From the NCBI GenBank assembly GCA_028274465.1, contig CM051458.1:86014085-86078084 (forward strand): a DNA stretch of 64,000 nucleotides, in the 5' to 3' direction. Shown here in pieces: positions 13,185 to 25,018 of this stretch. A program made the position numbers and the translations under genes. Each line of letters starts with the position of its first letter. Within the stretch, counting starts at the first letter, position 1. This stretch comes from Plantago ovata. Its lineage: Eukaryota > Streptophyta > Magnoliopsida > Lamiales > Plantaginaceae. The notes beneath the pieces are model-generated. The model was not told the DNA's origin. It did not search any database and was given only the letters and a program-made list of their open reading frames with translations.

Positions 13185-14600
13185 AATAATGTCAAATTAT
13201 CAAAAATGACCCACAAGTACGCAAGGGGAAGGCTATGACAATCGAACCTGGTGAAGTAGATCTCCAGTTCAAGAACAAAACCACTGGGTGTCCGAAAAGG
13301 ATGCACTGATCCGAGAACAAGAATGTTTTGAGTTCTCCAAAACACTACTTGATAAAGAAGGGCTACCTGAAGATATGGGAACTTCATAAGAAGAGTGGGG
13401 TGAAGAACCTAAGGTCCCTGATGATGAATTACAATCTCACTTGAAATAGAGGCAGAGCGGGAAGGGGTTGTACAAAGTAAGACTGAAGGTGGACACGATC
13501 TAAAGTACCTGGGGAGAAACATTTCGGATAACTACCTCACTTGTGGTTCGAAGCAAGGCTTGCACCACGGTAAGCAGTTGGGTGAAGCATGGGGCCCTCA
13601 GGATCACATACTATCGGTGGGATTGGTTGGCAGAGAGATCTGTATGAGCAAGGGGTTAACCTAGGAGATGGATGATGACCGCCGATCATGTACTTGCAAG
13701 TACGACTAAATGGCTACAAGCTTTGGCCCATAGTCGGTCATGGAGCTCGACGAAACTTTATAAGCTCGTATATTAGGGCACCATCATCTCTGCCACATGA
13801 AAGCAACCACAATTACCGAACCACAAGCCGGGAGCCCTTACTGACACCGAGGGGTTAGGCCTACCATTCAAAAACATGTGAACACAGCCACCTTGCATGA
13901 ATTGTCGACCTTGACCGGCGTGACATATATATTATTAGGCGTGCCATGGCTTACCGTCATTAGTCCTTATATGACTAACTTCGAGGACATGACGATCACC
14001 ACTCTCTGCCACGGTAATCCATATGCCTTCAATTACAAAAGGGTCCCTATCGATAACACTCAAATGAAAAAGCTTGGGCCATATGGGGAAGTTATTTACA
14101 CCACCACAAGGAGGTTGCGGGCTACTCAACTAGTAAAGGGGTGACACCGAATTCTTTATCATTGGTCAAGCACAAACATAACAAGGAAATGAGGGCATTC
14201 ACGAGGGTCACTTCCGCCTTCATTGTGGGGGGGGGGGGGGGGGAAATGTGGACCAGGGACATGTATCCACTGGTTAAGGGACAGTGAGCCACCCAAGGAA
14301 GAGATCGGTGATAAAGGGACGAATGTGGAGCTGGAAAGATTCGTCTAGAGGAATGGGAGGCCATATATATTCAAGGAAAGAGAAGAGCGAAGAAAACACA
14401 CCATCCATGCCTAAATCACATGAACGATTTTCCTTCTTTGAAAGGCACTCGAGCGTGCTAGGGCGGAGGTGGACGATGCGGATCAAGACGAACCTTGGGG
14501 ATAAGGTTAATTTTAAGGAGGTTGTACTGATGAAGACTTGGACATTCCTGATTCGCCACGACTTAGTAAAATTTCTTAATTCTTCTCTAATTAGTATTTA
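13185..14600 (+). pseudogene. Decayed coding remnant, probable LTR-retrotransposon internal region
   Basis: Less AT-rich than its surroundings, with broken open stretches in the plus orientation interrupted by stops; the longest is 13878-14144 (88 residues). I do not recognise a domain. Just upstream of the putative LTR a decayed reading contains a phrase like TDEDLDIPDSP following an acidic stretch, which is the type of ending seen in polyproteins next to a 3' LTR. A 17-G homopolymer interrupts it at 14227-14243. The assignment to a retroelement is inference from position and composition. Confidence 0.35.
14227..14243 (+). repeat. Poly-G run (17)
   Basis: Seventeen consecutive G inside the decayed element; prone to length error and slippage. 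Confidence 0.95.
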
Positions 14601-14604
14601 TCAT

Positions 14605-14960
14605 TAATGATGTTATTATTTGGTCATTAATGGTCCAATTTAGAGAAGATCTATTCTAAAATTTATAATTATCTATTAAGTAGTTAAGTAGGGAAGATAT
14701 TTCTTCATATCTATAAATAAGGTAGGTTAGGTTAAAACGGAAGAACCATGAATAGTATTTGAATATTCTCTTATATATTTATGAGTTAGTATCTTATGAT
14801 TTTACTTTCCATCTTTTATAGTTCACCGGCTATATAAATTCACTATTCCCCATCTATTTTAATTACCCTCAAGGTCGATTACTCAACCACAAACCTACCT
14901 AAGTCGTTAGGTGCCGTCTGGACCAACTTAGCACGTCCAAGTTCTCATTAGATTGGTTTG
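14605..14960 (+). mobile_element. Possible LTR of a decayed retrotransposon
   Basis: Begins with TGATGTTATTATTTGGTC directly after the decayed coding stretch and contains a TATA-like TCTATAAATAAGG near 14709, as LTR promoters do. It is followed by a less AT-rich segment. I could not find the partner LTR in the window, so the right boundary and identity stay uncertain. Confidence 0.35.
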
Positions 14961-17090
14961 ACACGCACACACCAATTTACATTCGAGAGGATAATAAAAG
15001 CTACTCATTCATATATAGAGCGAAATATATCCTTTTTTTTTTTTAATTGCATTTACAAAAATTCTAAGGTTAAGCGAGTTTGTTTTGAAGAAGTATATGG
15101 GTGGATGATCCTCTAAATTCCCTACAAAGGTGCTTTTGGCCCGCTCAACCAGTCCTTTGTCGTAGTCAAGTAAATATGATGCTTACGCATTCCCAATCTA
15201 TATATAGGATTCAAATCTATCATAATTTTATGACTGTATGTGGTTTCTTCACGACTTCACTTGTACAGTTGCGAAAGTGGATGCGATCACACTATCCATG
15301 ATGACCTCGTGTGGAAGAAGATCGGAGGGATTTAGTGTTCAAAACTTGGTGAGAACGAAGTTTGCTGAAATTTAAATTGCAAATTGCAATAGAAATGTAA
15401 TCATTCATGGTCTTGCAAGTTATGTTTCCTTAACAATTAACATGAAGTAGTATACACAAATTTTCTAATAACTCTTTTTTTTTCTTTAACATCAAATTTA
15501 TATTAGTACATTATGGAAAAAAAAAGAAGAAGAAGAAAGAATTGAAGCTCTCCCTCACACACCACTCTACTTTAACTAGTGAAAATTTCGAAAAGTCCAG
15601 TTTAATTAAATAGTATGTGTGTAGTGTGTTTTATTCTATTATGGTTGTGGTGTTGTAACCCATTGTTGTTTGTTTGGAAGTAAAGACAGCCATAAAATGC
15701 AGTATTGCAAAGTGTTAGTAGCCACGATCCAAGGCAATGCGTGAAGGATGAGACTAGAGAGTATGATGTAGATTCCATTATACTAACATAAAATTAATCT
15801 TTTGTTTAACCATTCTTTTTTAATTATGACAATTTATATTATTATGCTCAAGTGACGAAATATGTCGGAAAGTGATGTGCCCTTAGTATACTATAGTATA
15901 GGGTACGTAACTTTATTCCATTTTTTATTCTATTCTTATAATTAATTAAAAGTATATAATATAATATATACTCGTTTGTTTACATTTTTTTTTTTTTCAG
16001 TTTAACCTCCATTTACTCCTAAATTATAACGAAAAATTAATTTATAAAAATATAATGTCTCTATTTTTATTATATAATTTCATTTATTTATTTTTACGTT
16101 AAGATTTATAATTTATTAGAGGTCAAAAGAATTAACAAAAAATTAACAAAATTTACCTAATAGCACACTATATATCTTATGATCAGTTATTTAATAAGTC
16201 AAGTAAATGAGGATTTATTTATTATTATCTAATTATTATGTTATCGGTAAGATGATTACCTCAGCTGAAGTGCTCCACTTCCTGAGAGTCTTTTTTTGAA
16301 GTGTATTACACTATTACGTACCGATCTTTTGACTTTAGACGAATATAATATACTTTAATTTTATATATATACACACAATTAAGGTTATACTATATTTTTA
16401 TGAAAATGTATACTACCACTTGTTTATGAAGTAGAGTATATGATTTTGAAAGTACTACGGATTAATGCCGATACAGATAGTGTATGGAAGTCAAATAATG
16501 TAGTGGTGAATTAGAGCCAAACAAACGTCATGAATTAATGTAATTAAGCTTAGCAAATTCGTACACCACAAGTGGAAATTTAGTAATGTCATATAATCTA
16601 ATCTTCTAGTACTAGCTACTACTTCAGCAATTACAGATTACAATTTCATACGAAATGCAAACGTACGTAGCTATATGTTTGGATATACTTGAAGATTTTA
16701 AAAGTCGAATGGCAATTAAAACTAATTAATTGAGTAATTTTTTCAGCTTGATCTTTTCCCGTTCAAGTCACATAAAGGAAAACAATACTAGAGTAATCAT
16801 CAATCTGCGTTCCAGGTCACAATCACGGACTCAAAGTTGTGTCAAATTAAATTTGTTAATGAAACAGTATTATAGAGTAAGTATTAAATTGATCGAGTGA
16901 CCATTTTAACAATGAATTTTATAATCATATATGTAACGTACCCTCACCAGTCACCACTGTACGAACAGTGAACAAGCTCGTAAGTTGTAATTATATGGGC
17001 GGCTTAAAATAGCTTTTCTTCTTAAAAATATTTGAGATGTCACATTTTACCCGGTATAACGCCTAAAAATTTTAGATTACTTAAAAGTTA
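14961..17090. other. AT-rich intergenic DNA with degraded MITE sequence
   Basis: No gene recognised. The stretch at about 16012-16150 (starts CTCCTAAATTATAACGAA and contains GTTAAGATTTATAATTTATTAGAGGTCAAA) recurs at about 45080-45210, so it is a dispersed non-autonomous repeat. Confidence 0.5.
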
Positions 17091-17169
17091 AACATATTGT
17101 TTTTTAAATAATATAATAGTAGATGATGATTGGGAAGTAGTAGATGATGATTTTATGTCAAACGCTGAA

Positions 17170-19660
17170 AACTCCTGAAAACTGCAAAATTGGCTTAATG
17201 GCGTTGGGGTAAATTTCAGTTCTTTTCTCGGCATTCCAGAGAAAAGGTAAAAGGGCGGAGGATGCAAAAGAAAAGCTTTTTCGATTTTTGGTAATGTCCA
17301 AAGACGCATTCGGCAAATTAAGAAGCAGCTGGTTCCAATTCAGGAAGGGATACTGGACAAGGCCTTAAAGGCAGGGAGTAGATGTTAAAAAAAAACGAAC
17401 TGGAGGAGAGTTTAGAAAGGGAAAAGTGGAAAACGAGATGGGGAAGCAAAAGATCGAAAATTCAGTGGAACAAGAAGGTGACCGCAATACCCGTGTTTTC
17501 CACTCTAGGGCGTCACAGTGCCTCAGCAAGAATGAAATTCTCGGCCAGAAAGATAGCATCAGTCTGCTCCGTACTGAGTCTACTGACCAAGATGGGATGA
17601 GTTCAATTGCGTCGGAGTATTTCAAAGGAATTTTTTAAGTCGGCAAACCCAACAAGTGATGATATTAGTGATGTTCTGGAGTATGTGGTGCCAAAGGTTA
17701 TTGCAAAAATCAATCAGGAACTTTGCCAAGTTTACTCAGCTAAGGAGATAAAAAAAGGTCATTTTCCCAATTTTTTGAACACCCTGGGGTGTTGGGGTGT
17801 TTGATGTAAAATTAATTATACTCACATTGTACTCATGCCAAACTGTAAATAACCTGATTTGATTACTCAATTTCGCCCCATTAGTCTGAGCAATATGGTG
17901 TGTAATATTGCTTACAAGTGTGTGGTCAATAGATTGAAGCCTCATATGTCTAGTCTTATCGGTGAAACCCAGATAGCTTTTGTGTCGAGTAAATTAATTA
18001 TCGATAATGCTTTGGTTTTTTATGAAGGTCGGTAAATATTATTTGAAGCAGAAAACAAAGTGGGAAACAAGGTATATGGCTCTCAAACTCAATTTAAGCA
18101 AAACCTATGATAGAGTTGAGTGGTCTTTTTTGGAGTCTATGTTAATTCGTCTTGGTTTTGCTAGCACTTTTGTGAATATGATAATGCTCTGTGTCCATTT
18201 AGTTATTTATTCTATTATGTTGAATGGTAATTAGTTTGGCATGTTTTCTCATGAGAGGGGAATTCGCCAAGGCGACCTCTTTCACCCTTCCTCTTTCTCT
18301 TATGTACTGAAGCTTTATGCGCGCTTTTAGAAGGTGTTGTTTCTATGGATGACTTGCAAGGGGCGAAAGTGAGCCCTAATGCTCCAGTTGTCTCCCATTT
18401 GCTCATCGTTGATGGCACTATGATTTTTTGTGAAGTTTCTAGTGTTGTTGCTCTGATTATTATGGATATTTCGTAGGTGTATAGTTTTGGTTCTTGGCAA
18501 CAGATTAACTTAAAGAAATCTAATGTTACCTTTAGTCGGAATGTTTCTGATTTTGTTAAAGCAAGTATCCAGGACAACCTTAATGTCTGAATTGTGATGA
18601 AATATGAAAAAGACATAGCTATTCCTACTACTATGGGGAGAAGTGAAAAAGAGGCTTTTTAGTGGTTAAGGGAAAAGTTGTGGAAAAAAGTCCAATCTTT
18701 GGAAGGCAAGCTCATTTCTAGAGCTGGTAAAGAAGTCATTATAAAATATGTCCTTCTATCTATCCCCACTTATTGTATGAGTTGTTTCAAACTTTCGGAT
18801 AATTTGATTCGAGAGCTTGAGTATGTGGTTTCGAATTACTAGTGGGGTGACAGTGAGAAAAATAAATATGCATTGGATTAATTGGGAGTCTCTATGTCAA
18901 AGAGAAAGAGATGGTGGGGTAGATTTTAGGGACTTGCGTGCCTTTAATCTAGCCCTCTTAGGTAAGTAGATTTGGCAAATCCTAACTGAACATCACACAC
19001 TATTGAGTCGTGTTTTTTAAGCTATATATTTCCCACATACTGATGTTCTTAATGCAGTGCCAAAACCCAATGCTTCTTATACTTGGAATAGTATTTTAGC
19101 AGCTAGGAATTTGTTTAATGCAGGGGTGCGGTGGAGGATTGGTAACGGTGAAGATGTTGATGTTCGGAATGATAAATCGTTCCGGGTTACACTTCTTTTA
19201 ACTTCTTTTAAGTTAAAAACACCAGACCTCCATAATGAGGGCCTCTCAAAGTTTATTTCTTAATTCATCATACTACTCACACTTGGGATATTCCTATCCT
19301 TAATTTTTTTTGTTGGCAAGATGATTTTCAACTGGTGGTAGTGAGTTGTACGCTTGTGTGACACTATACCCACCATGAGAATTACTTAGTGAGATCAGCT
19401 TATCACCTTTAATTTGGATGAATAAAGTTGCAGAAAGTTTTGGATCCTGTTCATCAGGGCTGGAGCAAAACTTGAACCTCAACGGGAAAACTCACATCCC
19501 CGCAAATATTAATTTTGTTGCTCGGCTTTTTGTTGTCACGGGATGGTTGTTTGCATCTCCGTTTATTGTTTTTGAGTGTATGAACGTTATTGACCAGTGG
19601 ACTGAAATCAAACTATTTTGTGTACATGTTTTGAGTGTAATTTAACCATTTTCGGAAAAC
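17170..19660 (+). pseudogene. Decayed non-LTR retrotransposon (LINE, L1-like) reverse transcriptase
   Basis: Translating the plus strand across frames recovers the order of a plant LINE ORF2. First comes an SKIQWNKK-like start of the RT linker, then FRPISLSNMVCNIAYKCVVN (near 17880), ALKLNLSKTYDRVEWSFLES (near 18090, with the YDRVEW block), RGIRQGDLFHPS (near 18260) and a damaged catalytic-box region near 18400. Next are LISRAGKEVIIKYVLLSIPT (near 18720), GGVDFRDLRAFNLALLGK (near 18920) and the zinc-finger linker phrase VRWRIGNGEDVDV (near 19130). Numerous stops and frameshifts, with the YxDD-type box unreadable, mean it cannot be active. 5' and 3' ends were not delimited. Confidence 0.9.
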
Positions 19661-20225
19661 TCCGTCCCTTTACAAATATGCCTTAACTTAGAGAACATAA
19701 AAGAAAGAAATTTCGAGAGAAAAAAACGCAAAGTTTGCGTTAAAGAAAAAAGAAAAACTTTTATTTTGCACATAAACCTTTTTCATCTTTTTGAAATTTA
19801 ATTCAAAACAAACTTGTTTTTCGCTTAACATGACATCGGTAGTTTAAACCGCTCCCAAACAGGTGACAGTTTATGTTCGAGGGGTTTATGAATTGTTAGT
19901 AGACCCTAATTAATCTAATTAGGATATTAATTGAGGTTATGGATGCAAACGCTAGTTGCTCGTGCGTTTTCCTTGAAAAAGCTGTCCATTACCATTACCA
20001 TTTGCCTTAATTAATGTTCTAATTTTAATATAAGTAGAGTACTGTAGTAAATAAAGTGGTCCCTCGATTATTCCGGACCGGGGCAAACTTTTTTGGGCAG
20101 GGTAAAAGCTTTAAGTTAATCAACATCAAGATTCGAATTCACAACTGTCTAAATATAGTTTTGTTTAGAAAATCAGTTATTACTTGCAACTTGTAATATT
20201 ATGTTATTTTCATCTGAAAATTGAT
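19661..20225. other. Intergenic DNA, nothing recognised
   Basis: No open frame, RNA gene or clear repeat boundary found. Confidence 0.5.
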
Positions 20226-20229
20226 TATT

Positions 20230-20520
20230 TTAAGTTCAGTTCAGTTCAGATGCATCAAGTTCAGTTCAGTTCAGTTCACATTCATTCAGTTCAGTTCAGA
20301 TCACTTCGCTTCAGTTCAGATCAGTTCTATTCAGACGAAGAGAACAGAGCCTAACTAATTAATTAAGTTATATTCTGTTTGATTAGCTGAATATTTCTAA
20401 ACTGAACTGAATTTATCTGAACTGAACTTAATTATTTAGAACTGAACTGAACTTAATAAATTTGAACTGAACTGAACTTATTTGAACTGAAATTAAAGAG
20501 AAATGAACAGAACCTTAACC
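20230..20520. repeat. Foldback repeat of TTCAG pentamers (left arm) and CTGAA (right arm)
   Basis: The left arm (20232-20340) is built from TTCAGT/TTCAGA units (such as AGTTCAGTTCAGTTCAG). The right arm (20397-20515) carries the reverse complement (CTGAACTGAA, GAACTGAACTGAACTT). The two can pair into a long imperfect hairpin around an AT-rich loop at about 20345-20395. A short phrase near the loop (GTTCTATTCAGACGAAG then AACAGAGCCTAAC) has a diverged counterpart at about 50390-50423. Confidence 0.8.
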
Positions 20521-21568
20521 ATATTTTATTATGATTATACTTACACTTGGCAATTGGTCCGAGTGAACCGGTCCATCATTGGATTGAATTCATAACCGGT
20601 TCATTCCCATTATATTTTAATCCGATTCAGGCCCGATAAAAAAAAAGATGAAAATCCATATATAAATGTGATGTCAGATCCATTTGGATTCGGACTTGGT
20701 TCAGATCAGAACCCAATCGGTTGAACACAAAATTAGGATTGAACTTTGTCCTATTCGAGTTGGGATGGGTCAAATTTTATAGCTATGTCGGTCTCAAATT
20801 GTAAGGTCTAATTATACTAATATTAATTCGTCCTTGCTTGGGTTATTGTAGGCATTAAGGCAAAGATGGATTACATCACCTTGGGACTCTTGGTTTCTCG
20901 CTAGCTAGTGGGACGATAAACTAGACGAACAAGGTGGTCAAGTTTCACTCCGCGCATAACTTTCGTTTGGGTTGGTTTTATTACATCGGTTGCCGAGGGT
21001 TTAGTTTCCATGTTTACATTGTATCATATGTATATATCATGTTTATTGTGCAATTCTTGTGTGCACATTTTTTTACATCTTTAATATTGTATTCCCTGCT
21101 CATGGAATAAAATTTTTGTCGTTTAAAAAAAAAGAAGCAAAGATGAATAGAAATATATTTTATCATAATTCGTAAGGGTTTGGGTGGCGAATTAATTAAG
21201 ATGGTAGTGAAGCTGAATTCACATTCGGGAAACGTAAACCTAACGAAATTGGCTAATAGCAGCGAGCATATGACAATTTGGCAATTTGCATGAGAAATGT
21301 GATCGATCGGTCGATGATGTGTACGTACGTAGCTATCAATGGAGAAAATGTTGCAATGACCTGGGAAGGCAACATGCGGTGAAGGTAAGGTACGTATAAT
21401 TAGCAAAAAACTGGAAACAATTAATAATTTTCTCTTAATGATCATATCGATCAATCTATCTAGTGGACCAATCTTTTTATTAATGTCTACGGTGTTGAAA
21501 TTTTCTGTGTTAAATAAAAAGCCACCAGAACAGAAAAAATCGACTAGCTACTCTACTATCTACCGTCA
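20521..21568. other. Intergenic DNA, nothing recognised
   Basis: AT-rich with a short A run at 21125-21134. No conserved coding potential. The 146-residue frame on the minus strand (21454-21014) is not recognisable and has plain AT-rich composition. Confidence 0.5.
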
Positions 21569-22814
21569 AATCATACTTTTTTTAGAAACAGGCTTTCATT
21601 CCACGCAACCAAACCGTTACACAATATCACACAGATTAACCGGCAACACACTGCCCGTCTCTGTTACAGCAACACGCTGAACCAACGAATGTGCTAACAC
21701 ATTATCACTACAACGCACAAAATTAAGGATTACAACCTGAAAATGAGCAACTAAGGACTTAATTTCCATCACTATAGATTCACACGCAGACAACGAAACC
21801 GCTGACGATTGTAGTTACTTCACCAAACTCAAGCAGTCGCCTTCAATAATGACCCGACGCAGCCGCATCTCCCTTGCTAACAAAACAGCAGACCGTGCCG
21901 CCAAAGCTTCAGCAATCTCCGGATCACATGGAAACCTGTCACGTTTCCACCGTAAAACATGCCCATCCGCATCGCGCACCACAACCCCGGTCCCTGCTTG
22001 CTGCATCGCCACAGACGCATCATAATTTACTTTGATAAACTGGTCACCAGGAGCCTGCCACGAAATTGAAATGGGCGCACCTCTTTCCCCTGTAATGAGC
22101 TGCTGGGCCGCAACATACCTCGTCACATACTGAATCGCAAACAACACCAACTCCTGCGGATCAACACTCTCACCATCATGTACTAACTTATTCCTCCTAT
22201 ACCAGAACCCCCCCCAGCAAACACAGACAAACACATCAAACTGCGCCACATCCAGCTGAGATCGAACATGATCAATCCACTCAACACTATTCGTCGCTGG
22301 AACCGAAACAACACCATGTGGCAGATTCGATAAAACCCAAACCAGTCTTGTAAATGTACACTCATAAAACAAGTGAAGTAAGGACTCAGACGCACCACCA
22401 CAAAAGGGACACACATCATGCACGTCCATGCCTCGGCGCACCAAATTCGCACAAACCGGGAGGGCTCCACGCATCAGACGCCAAATAAATACCTTAACCT
22501 TGTTCGGCAACTTAATCTTCCAGATCCATCCCCAATTCACCTCAACCACAGCGCGACTACTGCTGCCAGCCTGCTGCATCCGCCCCTGTTTAGCCAAAGC
22601 TCGAGCCAACCAATATGCTGATCTTACCTAGTAGTGGCCATGCTTCGCATAATGCCATACGCGCAAATCTGAAATACTGTCTAGCGGCAAAGGGATTTTC
22701 AGAATATGCTGTACATCCTCTTCCCAAAACACTGCCCTCAAAAGATTCACGTCCCACACCCCATCAACATGAAACGAAGCCACTGTAAGATCATCCATCC
22801 CATGCAATCATACT
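21569..22814 (-). mobile_element. 5'-truncated LINE insertion with 9-bp target duplication and poly(A)
   Basis: AATCATACT occurs at 21569-21577 and again at 22806-22814. A T run adjacent to the left copy (21577-21583) is the poly(A) end in minus sense. Between them lies the 3' part of a plant LINE on the minus strand: the linker before the zinc finger (VWHYAKHGHY), the zf-RVT and the RNase H domain. The flanking duplication, poly(A) and 5' truncation together show target-primed retroposition. Confidence 0.85.
21815..22609 (-). CDS. LINE ORF2 C-terminus: zf-RVT zinc finger and RNase H (RVT_3) domains
   Basis: 264-residue open frame inside the truncated LINE. The zf-RVT domain is at about residues 30-95: KIKLPNKVKVFIWRLMRGAL, then CPFC...HLFYEC supplying the C-x2-C-H-C ligands. 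The RNase H domain fills about residues 185-264: VNYDAS (first Asp), an AEALAARSA helix (Glu) and IIEGDCLSLV (Asp), so all three acidic residues are present. The frame continues upstream of the listed Met with LINE linker sequence up to about 22800. It lacks the reverse transcriptase, so it is not autonomous. The intact frame suggests a fairly young insertion; expression is unlikely. Confidence 0.85.
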   Translation of the reverse strand: MARALAKQGRMQQAGSSSRAVVEVNWGWIWKIKLPNKVKVFIWRLMRGALPVCANLVRRGMDVHDVCPFCGGASESLLHLFYECTFTRLVWVLSNLPHGVVSVPATNSVEWIDHVRSQLDVAQFDVFVCVCWGGFWYRRNKLVHDGESVDPQELVLFAIQYVTRYVAAQQLITGERGAPISISWQAPGDQFIKVNYDASVAMQQAGTGVVVRDADGHVLRWKRDRFPCDPEIAEALAARSAVLLAREMRLRRVIIEGDCLSLVK

Positions 22815-24485
22815 ATGGAAGTACGATGCTGCATGTACGTGCCGATAGCCGATAAGTTCAATAGAACATTTTCCTAATGGTCTAATAACCCGTCATAATC
22901 TCGTTTTACATCGCAAACATATATTAAATGCTTTTTTGTTCTTAATTTTTTTTTTTCTTATATACATGTGAAATTGAAACTATCGTGCATGATTTGTTTA
23001 TTAGATCAATCCTTAATCCTTATGATTTGAGGTTATTTTATGTGAATTTCATGTGTCACATATTACTCCATTATACATTTTCTATTAACAACTATATAAT
23101 TAAACAATTATTTTTATATGCTGCTTTGGGACTTAATGAAATTTATTATTTAGTAGCATTTTCCTATGGGTTACTAAATAGTAGCTCCAAAATAACCTTC
23201 ATGTCATTTTTTGGCTTAACTGTGGTTTAAAACTCCAATTAAGCAAAAAAAAAAAAAAAAAAAAAGAAAAAAAAAACTCCATAATGATTGCTCTTACTAT
23301 AGAAAAGAGTTGCAACGCTTAATGAGATAAAGTAAGCGAACAATTTTATTGTGGTTTTGCATATCAACTCTTATTATTTATCATGGTATCAGAGTCATCT
23401 TGGTTCAAATTTTATCGGAGACAAATTCCTTCTCATATTAAATTTTCAATCGATTGAACTCCCTAAATAGGTTGAGATCAGCCACGAGTGCAGGAGAATG
23501 TTAGAGAATTGATATAAATGAATTTTGTTCATTCTCACCAACTTAAACTTTTGGGTCGGAGGGTTAGCTATAAGATTAATGGGTATACACCATCGTTAAT
23601 GTGGTAAAACGATTTGTAGTAGTAGTGAATAAATGACAACTGCAAGAAGAAAATTAAAGAGAGGGGATTTGGTCTCATCTCATGTTCATCGTGGTTGTCA
23701 ATTTCTTGGTGAGATAGATATTCGTTCTCAGATTCAGATTCAGATTCATCATAGAGAGTTTACAAAAAAATAATTAGTACTACTGTACGATACTAGTAGT
23801 GTTATAATTAAATAATCATGTTTGAATATTCTCTACAGCTGTTTGCTTGCTTTGATATGATGATATGTTTGCGTATTATTTGTTGTTCCCTACTTGGGCC
23901 GCACCTACTATATATCAGTTGAATTGAGTTCCTTTTCCCATTGTGTCTACCAACTAAATATCTGCCTGCAATCAGCAAATGGAACCAGTTGGAGAGGCAC
24001 CACAATTTGAAGTTTGAGTTGTTACAATATACCACATGCATTTCTAACGTCATTCAGGCGTGATCTAACTAACGCTATCAATTAATTTGAGTCACTAGAT
24101 GATCATTGAGTCAACAATGTCAACATAACTAGTGGCGGAGATCCGTTGACTAGATAAAGTGTTGCAATTAGGTGTCGACTTTACACTACACCATTTTATA
24201 TCTGAAAAATAGTTCATGGATGTTCAAAATCAACGATGAAATTTTATGTACTGCAGCTGCAACTTGGCCCAACCTTTCCAATCTATTTGGTGGAGTTTAC
24301 GCTGCTCATGATCTATCATGACATTGTGAGGCTTTACATCCTATGCATGATACCTTGAGAATGGCAATATATAATCTGCCTCCACGCAAAGGTAAAGAAA
24401 CAAGGCGTTAATACTTCATACCAATTAAGAGGGAAAAATATCAGGTTTTGATACTACTAGAGGGGGCATTTTGCAATTACAAAAG
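22815..24485. other. AT-rich intergenic DNA with A-rich tract
   Basis: No gene recognised. An A-rich tract lies at about 23246-23276. The frame at 22985-23230 is AT-rich with no family resemblance. Confidence 0.5.
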
Positions 24486-24652
24486 AAATATAAACTCCAT
24501 TTTTTTTAATAATCGAACCATTACAATTTCTCAAGTAGCATTACAAAGCTAGGAATAAACTATAAATAATCTCGCACTTGGCAAGAATTGAACCTATGAC
24601 CTCTAGTGTCATGACACCTCAGTCTAACCAATTGAAAATATAAACTCCATTT
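24486..24652 (-). mobile_element. tRNA-derived SINE with perfect 17-bp target-site duplication
   Basis: AAATATAAACTCCATTT is repeated exactly at 24486-24502 and 24636-24652. The insert (24503-24635) reads on the minus strand as AATTGGTTAGACTGAGGTGT (A-box-like), then GGTTCAATTCTTGCC (B-box-like, compare GGTTCRANNCC), then an AT-rich body and an A run. A second copy of the same family lies at 50165-50310. It is 5' truncated by a few bases relative to that copy. Confidence 0.88.
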
Positions 24653-24742
24653 ACTAACAACGTACTCACAAATAAATAGAACATCATCCAATTGTAAGTT
24701 AACTGATTATAAAACATCATGCTAGAGATTCGTGTTACTGCG

Positions 24743-24753
24743 TGCTATTATTA

Positions 24754-24785
<32 letters not shown>

Positions 24786-24788
24786 TAT
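24743..24788 (+). repeat. (TTA)n trinucleotide microsatellite
   Basis: About 45 bases of TTA/ATT units with one interruption. Confidence 0.9.
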
Positions 24789-25018
24789 TTTCCCCTTACA
24801 CTACACTACGCCTTTTGTTTTCCATGTCTCATTCTTCCTTCATTTCCATTGCCTCCTTTAGAACGATCGAATGAGGACAGAGTGATTGCCCTGGCAATAA
24901 TTGCATGCTTAAACTGTAAATTTCTCTGATAAGGAGCTGGGAATGTCAGATTCAATGATATCCTCCATTTGGTGGGCAGCGATTTTCCAGTACATCGACG
25001 GAAACCATTCACTACAAA

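Noticed and set aside
17170-19660. Ordinary protein-coding gene
   Set aside because: The recoverable order is that of a LINE ORF2, with many stops and frame changes.
20232-20340. CRISPR-like or telomere-like repeat array
   Set aside because: Pentamer units with no spacers of constant size and an inverted second arm; the TTTAGGG telomere unit is absent.
21014-21454. 146-codon minus-strand frame
   Set aside because: No domain or family resemblance, AT-rich composition, and no splice or promoter context.
24480-24636. Functional tRNA in the SINE heads
   Set aside because: A- and B-box-like motifs are present but no cloverleaf with an acceptor stem can be formed; it is SINE sequence.
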